A program made the position numbers and the translations under genes. DNA of 30,211 bases from CAYFJO01 sp964343305. GTDB taxonomy: Bacteria > Planctomycetota > Planctomycetia > Pirellulales > Pirellulaceae. Each line of letters starts with the position of its first letter. Position 1 is the stretch's first letter. The notes under the pieces are model-generated. The model saw only the letters and a program-made list of their open reading frames with translations. It was not told the origin of the DNA and ran no database searches. Location of the stretch: the NCBI GenBank assembly GCA_964343305.1, contig CAYFJO010000092.1, forward strand, positions 1 to 30,211. Reading direction: 5' to 3'. Positions 14,697-22,458 of the stretch are shown here, piece after piece.

Positions 14697-16334
14697 CTAC
14701 TCGTCCCACGGGCTGCGAGCGGCTTTGGGTTGTTCGACGCGGCGTGGATGCAACTCGGCCTCGTCTTCCAGCACGCGTTGTGGTGTCGCTTGACGCTGAC
14801 GGCGGATTTGTCGAGCGTTGGCGATCAAATTGAAATAGATCGCCAACACACTTGTGGCACCAAGAATCAAGGCGGCTGGTTGCGTCTGTGTCAAGATCGT
14901 ATTGCGCCATCCGTTATCGACAAACTCGCCCAACGTCCAAAACGGATTCGCGATTTGCAGCATCGTATACGTCTCTTGATAACGATAGTCGTAAAACGAC
15001 CATTGAATCGTCGTCACACCAAGCGACGCGATGAGTACAAGCAACAGATTGACGAGCAAACCAAGTTGGGGTCCGGTGCGATTGGCTCGGCGCATCCCGT
15101 CCATCACCAATTTGCCAATTCCGAGATACGTCGCGATATAGCACCAAAACAGAAACCCGAACAGAAGAATCCAGTTGGCTTGATTCACCGTGCCAACATC
15201 AAACACTTCCACCACTGCGATCAGGCCCGCAAATGTAGCAACGATCGTCAGCATGTTGGCGATGACAAACAAATAGCCGGTGGCGGGACCGGGCGTAAAC
15301 AAGCTGAGGTACAGGCGCCCCATCACCGTGTGCGGCAAATTGCGCGACACGCGTTGTGAAATTTGCGGCGATTCACCTGTCATCATCGCCCCGATGATTG
15401 CCCAGTGGATGCCGGCCAGCGTCAGACCAACTGCGAGGATTTCGGATTCTTCGATTTGTATCCAAAGATACGTGGTTAACCCGATTAATATGAATTGCTG
15501 GATGGCCAACACAACGCGCAACCGTGTCGCGCGATTGTCACTGGCAAAACTGATCGCGGCCGCGGCCGCATAAAAAACCAGCACGCCGTACGAGCCGAGG
15601 CTGATCACTGCCATCGCGTGAGCGGTCCAAAAATCCGAGTTGTCGTAGATCAAGCTGCCCATCATGGTGAGTTGCATCGACGTGATACTCACCGCTCCGA
15701 AGTACAGCCACGTCAGTCCCAAGATGATGGCCACGGACATGACCACCTGCCAATGCCGCGCTTTGGCAACCGTGGCGAGAAATAGGCCGGCCACGGACAA
15801 CAGCACCGAAACATAAAATGTGTATGCCAGCAGAAAAACGATCGAAACGATGTCAATGCCGCGCAGCAAATATGTGAACGCGATGCAGGGCGCAAGGGCC
15901 GAAAAGTAAACGATCATCTGCAGCACCGCAGTGCCCAGCTTGCCGCCGATAATCTGGCGCGGACGCAGCGTGGTGATCGACAGCAATTCGTAGGTCCGGT
16001 CTTCGCGTTCCATGGCCAGTGACCGAAACGCCGTGAACGGAACGATCACGAAAAGCGGAAACGCCAGGATCGCATAGTAGCCCGACAACATGTGCGCGCC
16101 GGCGGACATGCTGTAACTGCCTGACAATATCATCGCCAGTCCCAACAACGACCAACCCCATCCGCAAATCAACAGCAGCGTAAATGTGATCAAAAACTGC
16201 CGGCTCTTCAGCGCCTGTCGAGCTTCCTTGACGAGAATGGGATTGAACCACTCGCTGAGCCTCACCAAGATCGATTCAAACCGCTCCCATCGGCTTTGTG
16301 ATTCCAGTGAAGCAGTGGGATCAGCGATGGTCAT
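14697..16334 (-). CDS. ABC-2-type transporter permease
   Basis: Seen: 545 residues; the ATG at 16334 overlaps the stop of the ATPase gene by ATGA. About twelve hydrophobic segments, e.g. FLITFTLLLICGWGWSLLGL, AILAFPLFVIVPFTAF, VLQMIVYFSALAPCIAFTYL, VSVLLSVAGLFLATVA and AALILGATSVLAIYFNL. The cytoplasmic stretch SLAMEREDRTYELLSITTLRPRQIIGGK is typical of ABC-2 permeases (the element following the first helices that contacts the ATPase). The first ~45 residues are cytoplasmic (NPILVKEARQALKSRQF), also typical. Last gene of a four-gene operon. Substrate unknown; the neighbouring large membrane-anchored protein suggests a gliding/GldFG-like or export system rather than nutrient uptake. Confidence 0.92.
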   Translation of the reverse strand: MTIADPTASLESQSRWERFESILVRLSEWFNPILVKEARQALKSRQFLITFTLLLICGWGWSLLGLAMILSGSYSMSAGAHMLSGYYAILAFPLFVIVPFTAFRSLAMEREDRTYELLSITTLRPRQIIGGKLGTAVLQMIVYFSALAPCIAFTYLLRGIDIVSIVFLLAYTFYVSVLLSVAGLFLATVAKARHWQVVMSVAIILGLTWLYFGAVSITSMQLTMMGSLIYDNSDFWTAHAMAVISLGSYGVLVFYAAAAAISFASDNRATRLRVVLAIQQFILIGLTTYLWIQIEESEILAVGLTLAGIHWAIIGAMMTGESPQISQRVSRNLPHTVMGRLYLSLFTPGPATGYLFVIANMLTIVATFAGLIAVVEVFDVGTVNQANWILLFGFLFWCYIATYLGIGKLVMDGMRRANRTGPQLGLLVNLLLVLIASLGVTTIQWSFYDYRYQETYTMLQIANPFWTLGEFVDNGWRNTILTQTQPAALILGATSVLAIYFNLIANARQIRRQRQATPQRVLEDEAELHPRRVEQPKAARSPWDE

Positions 16335-17296
16335 TGCACTCGGCCCTCCGTCACATGCAGAAAGGCATCTTCCAAGCTCGTTTGACGCGAGCCGAAATGA
16401 TCGATGACATATCCCGCTTGGACAATCTCACGCAACAGTTCGGCGTTCGCCCGGCGGTCGCGAATGTGATCGAACGAAATGGTACTGTCGATCACTTGCA
16501 GATCCTCAATTCCGCTTCGCGCTGCCAGCCAGTTTCGCAACGACGTTGTGTCGCCGATCACGCGGACTTCAATCGTTGATTTCTTTCCTTCCGCGTCCGC
16601 CCTGGCATGCACCTGTTTAAGCATGTCGTCGACCGATCCGACGGCCAGCAAATGTCCCTGCTCGATGATCGCCACGCAGTCGCACATTTCGGCCAGCTCG
16701 GTCAAGATGTGTGAGCTGATCAGAATTGTTTTGCCGTCCGCGGCCAACTCACCAATCATTTCGCGCAGCTCGATTCTGGCCCGCGGATCAAGGCCGGCGG
16801 CGGGCTCGTCCAGGATCAGCACGCTGGGGTTGTGAATCATCGCCCGGCCCAGGCACAGCCGTTGTTTCATGCCCTTGGACAATCCGCTGATCGGCTTTTG
16901 TGCCAGTCCGTCCAGCCGTGTAAAACCCATCACGTGACGTAACGCCTGTTGCCGCTGGCGGCCCATCAATCCATAAGCACGCGCAAAAAAATCCAGGTAC
17001 TCGCGGCAGTTCATGTTGGGATAGGTGCCAAAGTAGTCGGGCATAAATCCAATTCGCCGCCGAACACGGTCTGGATCGTTAATGACCGAAAACCCGTCGA
17101 CCATCGCGTCGCCGGCGGTTGGCAAGTCCAGCGTCGCCAGAATCCGCATGCTGGTCGTCTTGCCCGCTCCGTTGGGACCGATGTAGCCAAACACCTGGCC
17201 GCGCTCGACGGAAAACGTCACATTGCCCACGGCGCACGTCGTGCCAAAGTAGCGATATAGGCGGCGCAGTTCGATCACGGATCCGTTTGTGAACAT
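16331..17296 (-). CDS. ABC transporter ATP-binding protein
   Basis: Seen: 321 residues with a full ABC ATPase set: Walker A GPNGAGKTT (40-48), signature LSKGMKQR (139-146), Walker B VLILDEP (159-165), D-loop AGLD (167-170) and switch histidine H196 (ILISSHIL). The signature has SKGMKQR, frequent in CcmA/GldA/Nod-type ABC-2 exporters. The ~90-residue C-terminal extension (from ~230) carries a small alpha-beta domain as in drug-export and GldA-type ATPases. Start: ATG 17296, 6 bp after the stop of the 725-residue gene, with AAGGGAG 14 nt upstream. It energises the permease encoded next, with which it overlaps by 4 nt. Confidence 0.96.
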   Translation of the reverse strand: MFTNGSVIELRRLYRYFGTTCAVGNVTFSVERGQVFGYIGPNGAGKTTSMRILATLDLPTAGDAMVDGFSVINDPDRVRRRIGFMPDYFGTYPNMNCREYLDFFARAYGLMGRQRQQALRHVMGFTRLDGLAQKPISGLSKGMKQRLCLGRAMIHNPSVLILDEPAAGLDPRARIELREMIGELAADGKTILISSHILTELAEMCDCVAIIEQGHLLAVGSVDDMLKQVHARADAEGKKSTIEVRVIGDTTSLRNWLAARSGIEDLQVIDSTISFDHIRDRRANAELLREIVQAGYVIDHFGSRQTSLEDAFLHVTEGRVQ

Positions 17297-17302
17297 CAGT
17301 GG

Positions 17303-19480
17303 CTACCAACTCCCTTGGATCACGTGAAAGCTGGATTCTTGTTTCGCCGACTTTGTCCCCAGCGGCACTTCCGGCGACTGTTCGACGATGGCAATGTAGG
17401 ACCGTGGTTTCAGTTGATTTGTCAAATCGCTTGTCAACCGTTTGAGGTTCTGCTCCAGAATGTTTTGAGTTAATTGCGGTTGAAGATAATCCGATGATTC
17501 CGTCGTTGCGGCCATGTCATAGTAAAACGATCTTCGGGGACTGGTTCGCAAATGCTCTTCGACTCGCGGATGGTTCCCGTTGAATTCGTCGCGAAACTTG
17601 CTTAGCACGGTTGGGACCACAACCGCCTTTGGCTTGAATTGGCTGCCGTCGTCGACGTCTAGCGCGCCAAACGCTTCGCCGTTCGAATCGATCAGCAGCA
17701 ACGCGTGGATCTTCGTCCGCAACAGGTTTTCTACATCAGGCGGTGCCGCGGCATCAATTGAATTCACGCGGGGCTCTTTCACCACCAATTGCGCCCGTGT
17801 ATCACGGCTGCGGAGCACGAGAAACTGACTTGTAATCCGCGACTGAATGTAGCCGCGCGAAAGTTGTTGTCCGCCTGCGTTCCATTGTAATCCGTAATTG
17901 ACGCTGACGCCGTGACGCCGATGGACTTGCTTCTCGAATCGATAAACAGCCGTGTCACCAGGAAACTCAAGCCCGCGCGACGGGGCGAATCCGGCGTAAT
18001 AAGACTGCCTCGACCAACTAGTGGCCCGACCGCTCGCCTGGTCGAGGTGCGTAAAGCTGCGGACCCGCGCCCGCACGCCGAGTCCATCGGACACAAAGGC
18101 GTAGCCAATCAAGCTGAACGTGATGACTGCCGCGCCCAGCGGAACGGTCAACAACAACAGATACAGTCGTCCGGCGCGGCGGAGCACATGGTAATTCACT
18201 GGACCGATGACGAGCACGAACAGCGTGATCAGAATTCGAAAGGCGTTGACCGGCGGACGTCCCACGCCGGGAATCAGAAACTCATCAAAATTGCTCGTCA
18301 CCCAACCTGGATAGAATCCATGTCGATGCCCCCAATTCCAGCGATGGCTCGACACGGTGTTGAGCACCCAGCCCCAATCGCGCGCCGTGCCCGGATACGG
18401 ATCGTCGGCGGACATGGCAATGATCTGGCCGCATCGAAATGGATGGATCACGAAAGTTGAGCTGTTGCCTTCAAAGTACACTTGTGACTGAGGAGGGATT
18501 GCTTGTTCCGGCCGACGGACGTATCCCTTGTTTGCCAAATTGGCCCGATTCCAGCCGCGGTACTTGTTCGTGGCAGGATCCGAGATTTCGGTCGCAGCCA
18601 TACCAAGTAGTTTTTCCAACTCCGCCAGCTTTTCATATTCTGAACCGATGCCGTACACGACCAACGTCGGCCCCGTCGCAGCCCAATCGCGCAGGGCGTC
18701 CCATTGATCGGGATGGTTCTTCTTCAGGTACTGTGCGTCGTCCCAAGAAACCACGGCCATGTCAAAACAGGTCAGATCAATCCAGCGATCCGGCAGATCG
18801 GCGGGGCGGCGCAAACAGATGGATTCCGTATTGTCGAAGTGATTCAAGATATAATCGTTCGATCGTGGTATCCCCGTGAAGTTCGTTTGATTGAGCAAAG
18901 AGTCGGTGAAGACATTTGCGTAGGGAAGTTCACCCGCGGCGATTCGAGGTGGCTGTTGGCCGCGGCGAACGATTTCTCGGCGGCTCCAACGTTGCATGGA
19001 AGTTGGTGCGTCCCGATCGATAAACAATGTCGAGAACGACTGCGGATTAACTCCTCGCCGCCGCGTTGCAATATTGACAAACAAGTCTTGCAACTCGCTA
19101 CCGTACTCGTAGACTCGCACTGTGCCCGATTGAATGTCGTAGAACTGGGGAACGGAAATCGTCGCCTTGCCCGCTGAGTTGCCTTCCGGGATCACGAGCT
19201 TGCCGGTCGCGGTTGCTGTCTGTCCTCGCGTTCCAATCGTTGAGATTTGCACCTGAAGTTCGGTATCGGCGGTGACGGCCCCCGTACGATCGATAATCTC
19301 AACGCGAATCGGTCGATAGCCGTGGCCTCGAACCCAGGTCGTATCGACATTCATCAAGTACCCGCTGGGACGACCGAAGGTGTTCACACTGGGCGCGGTA
19401 TAACGTTGGCCGCTTTCCCCAAACACCGGCATCGAGAAAAGCATCACCGCGACAATCGCAACCTGCAGCTTGCCAGCCAT
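17303..19480 (-). CDS. Large membrane-anchored protein of the ABC operon, unknown function
   Basis: Seen: 725 residues; the ATG at 19480 follows directly on the TAG of the previous gene (TAGATG), implying translational coupling. Residues 1-22 form a signal peptide (LQVAIVAVMLFSMPVFGES). Residues ~25-125 look like an Ig/beta domain (VRGHGYRPIRVEIIDR). Residues ~130-395 include a segment resembling a glutamine-amidotransferase-like or Rossmann fold (DMAVVSWDDAQYLKKNH, GPTLVVYGIGSEYEKLAEL, GQIIAMSADDPYPG). Two membrane helices at ~410-430 and ~437-460 (ILITLFVLVIGPVNYHVL; LYLLLLTVPLGAAVITFSL) precede a ~260-residue C-terminal domain. Similar layouts occur in GldG-like and other ABC-associated proteins of planctomycetes. 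Inference: the extracytoplasmic partner of the transporter. The specific function is not recognised. Confidence 0.85.
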   Translation of the reverse strand: MAGKLQVAIVAVMLFSMPVFGESGQRYTAPSVNTFGRPSGYLMNVDTTWVRGHGYRPIRVEIIDRTGAVTADTELQVQISTIGTRGQTATATGKLVIPEGNSAGKATISVPQFYDIQSGTVRVYEYGSELQDLFVNIATRRRGVNPQSFSTLFIDRDAPTSMQRWSRREIVRRGQQPPRIAAGELPYANVFTDSLLNQTNFTGIPRSNDYILNHFDNTESICLRRPADLPDRWIDLTCFDMAVVSWDDAQYLKKNHPDQWDALRDWAATGPTLVVYGIGSEYEKLAELEKLLGMAATEISDPATNKYRGWNRANLANKGYVRRPEQAIPPQSQVYFEGNSSTFVIHPFRCGQIIAMSADDPYPGTARDWGWVLNTVSSHRWNWGHRHGFYPGWVTSNFDEFLIPGVGRPPVNAFRILITLFVLVIGPVNYHVLRRAGRLYLLLLTVPLGAAVITFSLIGYAFVSDGLGVRARVRSFTHLDQASGRATSWSRQSYYAGFAPSRGLEFPGDTAVYRFEKQVHRRHGVSVNYGLQWNAGGQQLSRGYIQSRITSQFLVLRSRDTRAQLVVKEPRVNSIDAAAPPDVENLLRTKIHALLLIDSNGEAFGALDVDDGSQFKPKAVVVPTVLSKFRDEFNGNHPRVEEHLRTSPRRSFYYDMAATTESSDYLQPQLTQNILEQNLKRLTSDLTNQLKPRSYIAIVEQSPEVPLGTKSAKQESSFHVIQGSW

Positions 19481-19768
19481 CTATTCAGGTTCCTCAGGAC
19501 GAAGCAACTGGGGCGGCATCGAGTTGCCGGCGAAGGGTGACTGAGTACGTTGATGCGTGGGTTCGGGACAATGCACCAACGACACCCACCACGCGACCAG
19601 GTAAACGATCGCGTGCACCAAAAACATGACCACCATGCCTGCCGACGCAACGGAAAAAGCAATCGCCCACGCTTGACCACGCACGGCTGCCGCGATGATG
19701 GAAAAGAACACGGCCAGAACCGTGAAGAGTGCCAGAATCCAGCGAATCGAAAACTTGGGCATCAACAT
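19481..19768 (-). CDS. Small two-helix membrane protein, first gene of the ABC operon
   Basis: Seen: 95 residues. Two hydrophobic segments, ILALFTVLAVFFSIIAAAVRG (11-31) and IAFSVASAGMVVMFLVHAIVYLVAWWV (36-62), then a Pro/Gln/Glu-rich cytoplasmic-like tail ending RPEEPE. ATG at 19768 or 19762; neither has a clear Shine-Dalgarno sequence. The stop codon touches the ATG of the 725-residue gene, so it belongs to the operon. The opening FSIRWILALFTVLAVFF resembles many short planctomycete membrane proteins (FSLRTLLLLTTVVAVF-like). Not functionally characterised as far as I know; possibly an assembly factor of the transporter. Confidence 0.8.
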   Translation of the reverse strand: MLMPKFSIRWILALFTVLAVFFSIIAAAVRGQAWAIAFSVASAGMVVMFLVHAIVYLVAWWVSLVHCPEPTHQRTQSPFAGNSMPPQLLRPEEPE

Positions 19769-19797
19769 AGAATTGATTTTCGCAGAGTTTAAGGGGT

Positions 19798-19826
19798 TTG
19801 CAAGTGATCTGCGGATGCCGCATAGT
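19798..19826 (+). promoter_or_regulatory. Weak candidate promoter of the sulfatase gene
   Basis: TTGCAA (19798-19803) and CATAGT (19821-19826) with a 17-bp spacer, about 75 bp upstream of the sulfatase ATG. Four of six consensus positions in each box. Consensus-based only. Confidence 0.25.
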
Positions 19827-19834
19827 AAGTGTCG

Positions 19835-19883
19835 AATGACGAACTACCCAATGACGAAAGAATGACGAAATCCTAATGACCAA
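19835..19883 (+). repeat. Short AATGAC(G/C)AA repeats in the sulfatase leader
   Basis: AATGACGAA at 19835, 19850 and 19861, and AATGACCAA at 19875, ending 20 bp before the sulfatase ATG. Two overlapping copies of the same nonamer (TTGGTCATT and TTCGTCATT on the plus strand, 23752-23767) sit just upstream of the oppositely oriented PQQ-propeller gene. They create spurious in-frame ATG codons, which is why both genes appear to have extended N-termini. Confidence 0.7.
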
Positions 19884-19902
19884 CTTTAAGGAGAGAATTC
19901 AC

Positions 19903-21396
19903 ATGAAACGAATTTGCCTACTCTTGGTGCTGCTATTGGCCGCTCTTGCTCCTGATGCCTTTGCTGCGAAGCGAAACGTTGTGCTGTTTGTGACCGACGA
20001 CCAGAGCCAGGACGCCGGATGCTACGGAAACTCTGTCGTCAAAACCCCAAACCTCGACGCGATGGCCGCGGATGGAACGCTGTTTAAATACGCCTTTTGC
20101 ACGACCGCAAGTTGCTCGGCCAGCCGCAGCGTGATCTTGACCGGGCTGCACAACCACGCCAACGGCCATTACGGACATCAACACAACTACCACAAATTCA
20201 ACAGCTATACGAACATCGTGGGCCTGCCGGTTTTCATGAGTAAGGCGGGCTATCGCACGGCGCGTTGCGGAAAATATCATGTCGCTCCGGACTCCGTTTA
20301 CCAATTCGAAACCGTAATTCCCGGACCAACGCGCAGCCCCGTGGTGATGGCCAACAACTGCGAATCGTTTCTCAGTGCGAACGACGAGCGGCCGTTCTTT
20401 CTTTACATCTGTACGTCCGATCCGCATCGAGGCGGTGGCGAAGCGACGGAACTTCCTCACCAGCCGAATCGTTTTGGTAACCTAAAGCCAGGGGCAAAGG
20501 GCTACCCGGGTGTTAAGGAGATCGTTTATGATCCCGAGGAAGTTCTCGTTCCCGGATTCTTGCCCGACACACCGACTTGCCGAGCCGAAATTGCTCAGTA
20601 CTATCAGTCGGTTTCACGGATCGATCAGGGGCTAGGCCGTCTGATCGAAATCTTGAAAGAGGCGGGGCAATGGGACGATACGTTGTTTCTCTACATCTCG
20701 GATCATGGCATCGCGATGCCGGGTGCCAAGACCACGGTGTACGAAGGCGGGATGCTTTCCCCGTGTATCGTCCGAAATCCTTACAACCAGCGGCGCGGCA
20801 TCGCGACCGACGCGATGGCCAGTTGGGTGGACCTGGCGCCGACGATTCTCGATTTTGCCGGAGCGCTGGATGACGAGGGTAAAGTGAAAGGCGACATTGT
20901 CAAGAAAGTCGCGCGCCCCGAACCCGGCACGCAACAATCGCGCGTGACAAGGCCCGGCACTTTCCACGGACGATCGTTTCTGTCCGTTCTGGATCAAGAA
21001 GAAGTCAAGGGGTGGGACGAGGTCTACGCCTCGCACACGTTTCATGAAATCCAGATGTATTATCCCATGCGTGTGGTTCGCCAGCGGCAATACAAACTGA
21101 TCTGGAACATCGCCCACCCGCTGCCATTTCCATTTGCATCCGACTTGTGGGCCGCTCCGACGTGGCAGGCACAATACAAGTTGGGGCTGGACGCGCCGTA
21201 TGGTGCCAAGACTGTGGGCAGCTACATCCAACGTCCGAAGTTCGAGCTGTTTGACATCAAGAACGATCCACACGAAGGCAAGAACCTGGCCGACGATCCC
21301 AAGCACGCCAAGACGCTGGAGCGCCTGATAGCAAGGCTACAGGATTTTCAAAAGCGTACGAACGATCCTTGGATCATTAAATGGAAATATGAATAG
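19903..21396 (+). CDS. Secreted sulfatase, N-sulfoglucosamine sulfohydrolase (SGSH)-like
   Basis: Seen: 497 residues from ATG 19903, with AAGGAGAG 8 nt upstream; an in-frame ATG at 19876 lies in the leader repeats. Signal peptide 1-21 (ICLLLVLLLAALAPDAFA). Metal-binding VTDDQSQD (Asp32, Asp33). Sulfatase signature CSASRSVILTG with Cys71 as the residue converted to formylglycine and Arg75. LHNHANGHYGHQH follows, then GKYHVAPDSVY, SDHGIAMPGAKTTVYEGG and a C-terminal FELFDIKNDPHEGKNLADDP. The N-terminal region follows heparan N-sulfatase closely in order (SCSxSR, TGLxxHxNGxYGxxH, GKxHVxPxxVY). Family knowledge: maturation needs a formylglycine-generating enzyme, not in this window; planctomycetes use many sulfatases on algal polysaccharides. 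N-sulfated glucosamine is one candidate substrate, by similarity only. Confidence 0.93.
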   Translation: MKRICLLLVLLLAALAPDAFAAKRNVVLFVTDDQSQDAGCYGNSVVKTPNLDAMAADGTLFKYAFCTTASCSASRSVILTGLHNHANGHYGHQHNYHKFNSYTNIVGLPVFMSKAGYRTARCGKYHVAPDSVYQFETVIPGPTRSPVVMANNCESFLSANDERPFFLYICTSDPHRGGGEATELPHQPNRFGNLKPGAKGYPGVKEIVYDPEEVLVPGFLPDTPTCRAEIAQYYQSVSRIDQGLGRLIEILKEAGQWDDTLFLYISDHGIAMPGAKTTVYEGGMLSPCIVRNPYNQRRGIATDAMASWVDLAPTILDFAGALDDEGKVKGDIVKKVARPEPGTQQSRVTRPGTFHGRSFLSVLDQEEVKGWDEVYASHTFHEIQMYYPMRVVRQRQYKLIWNIAHPLPFPFASDLWAAPTWQAQYKLGLDAPYGAKTVGSYIQRPKFELFDIKNDPHEGKNLADDPKHAKTLERLIARLQDFQKRTNDPWIIKWKYE

Positions 21397-21543
21397 TCGC
21401 TGTTTCCCGTAGGGGCACGTTTTTTCAAATCAAGCCAAAGTTCTCCATCTTGGTGTCCGATAGAAAGTTTAACGATTGTAGGGACCATACCGCTTATTCC
21501 GACAGCGGCGTTTGGCCACGGAAGGCTACGGAGACTGGATAAG

Positions 21544-21777
21544 ATGAAAACCAAAAAGAACTTTGGTTGGCTGAAGTCGCTTCTCTATACCGCAGGGATT
21601 GCGGTCGTCGCGGTCGGAAACGTGGGTTGTCAAAGCAGCCTCGGTGGCCAGACGCTTCCGAGCCCGTATTACATCGATGACGATGTGCAATACTTCCCGG
21701 CCGGGTCGGAATTCAAACTGCGGCGCGAAGCCGCCACGATGAAGCAGTTTAATGCCCAGCAACAACTGGCTCCGTAA
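21544..21777 (+). CDS. Small exported lipoprotein-like protein, planctomycete 'GCQ' type
   Basis: Seen: 77 residues from ATG 21544 with GGAG 10 nt upstream. The N-terminus is lysine-rich (MKTKKN), then hydrophobic (LLYTAGIAVVAVGNVGCQSS). The Cys at residue 29 could be lipidated, although NVGC departs from the usual [LVI][ASTVI][GAS]C lipobox. The mature part reads LPSPYYIDDDVQYFPAGSEF and then a charged helix with REAATMKQF. I recognise this as a short recurrent planctomycete family (DDVQYFPAG-x-EFKL) without known function. It sits between the sulfatase gene and a terminator-like hairpin. Confidence 0.8.
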   Translation: MKTKKNFGWLKSLLYTAGIAVVAVGNVGCQSSLGGQTLPSPYYIDDDVQYFPAGSEFKLRREAATMKQFNAQQQLAP

Positions 21778-21817
21778 CCGAGCTAGTGGCGCTCCACAAA
21801 TCAATCAACAATTACGC

Positions 21818-21850
21818 AGAGGTGTGTGTCGATGGGGGGCACACACCTCT
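21818..21850 (+). terminator. Hairpin terminator behind the small lipoprotein-like gene
   Basis: AGAGGTGTGTG (21818-21828) pairs perfectly with CACACACCTCT (21840-21850) around an 11-nt loop, 40 bp after the stop codon. Only a short T run (TTT) follows, so termination may be weaker than usual or the hairpin may stabilise the 3' end. Confidence 0.6.
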
Positions 21851-22032
21851 TTGCATGCGCCCGGGCACACACGGACTGCTAGCTGCGTGCGATTATTCTG
21901 AGCTTTTTTTCTGAAAGCGCTGGCCAAATGAGCAATCGTTGTTATATTTACCTCCCAATTAATCTAGCCATTCGCAACGATGCGGATGCGCCCAATCAAT
22001 GTTGTACTTAATTATTTGGGGAAGGAGCCCTT

Positions 22033-22308
22033 ATGAGTACCACTCGGATTCCATTGCCTCAGGGTGAAGAGGCATCTCGCAGTCTCAATGAACGCCTAGA
22101 CATGAGCACCGCCGAGATCGGACTTTCAGTGCGGACGACCAACTGTCTCGAGGAGCGTGGGATCTTCACCGTCAACGACTTGTTGCACACGACGCGCGAA
22201 GATCTGTTGAGCATTTCCAACTTCGGCGAGAAGACATTGGAAGAAGTCTACAAGTCGCTGGAAGGCGTCGGGTTCTACCGTCCTGGGAAGCGACCCAGCG
22301 CGAAATAG
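22033..22308 (+). CDS. Stand-alone RNA polymerase alpha C-terminal-domain protein
   Basis: Seen: 91 residues from ATG 22033 with GAAGGAG at 5-nt spacing. Residues ~28-82 match RpoA alpha-CTD: LSVRTTNCLEERGIFTVNDL and NFGEKTLEEVYKSL. Residues aligning with the E. coli DNA-contact set are kept: Arg34 (R265), Asn37 (N268), Cys38 (C269), Asn63 (N294), Gly65 (G296), Lys67 (K298) and Glu71 (E302); S299 is Thr68. The alpha-NTD is absent. The N-terminal ~27 residues are a short polar tail. Inference: a nucleoid- or promoter-associated protein that could bind UP-element-like DNA minor grooves or compete with polymerase alpha; regulator contacts are possible. A MITE-like repeat begins 4 bp after its stop. 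Confidence 0.9.
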   Translation: MSTTRIPLPQGEEASRSLNERLDMSTAEIGLSVRTTNCLEERGIFTVNDLLHTTREDLLSISNFGEKTLEEVYKSLEGVGFYRPGKRPSAK

Positions 22309-22312
22309 ATTT

Positions 22313-22447
22313 CTAGTGCTTTGTCAACTTTCAATTTTGGGATCGTGTGCCACTGGCTCTGCCAGTGCAAATCCTGATGGTGTTAGTACTTGCGAAGCAC
22401 TGGCAGAGCCAGTGGCACCCCAACTTTCTACTTTGACAAAGCACTAG
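22313..22447. repeat. MITE-like element, copy 2 (intact, 135 bp)
   Basis: Perfect 15-bp terminal inverted repeats CTAGTGCTTTGTCAA / TTGACAAAGCACTAG, with an inner pair GTGCCACTGGCTCTGCCAGTG and its complement, so the element is one long imperfect palindrome. The same element occurs interrupted at 11748-12057. It lies between two convergent genes: it starts 4 bp after the alpha-CTD stop and ends 11 bp before the stop of the PQQ-propeller gene. It could act as a two-way terminator. No coding capacity. Confidence 0.92.
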
Positions 22448-22458
22448 TTCGTTTATGC

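Noticed and set aside
14627..14833. A short plus-strand frame at the right end of the 361-bp element
   Set aside because: It is made of the repeat sequence and the antisense of the permease gene; there is no start context or domain.
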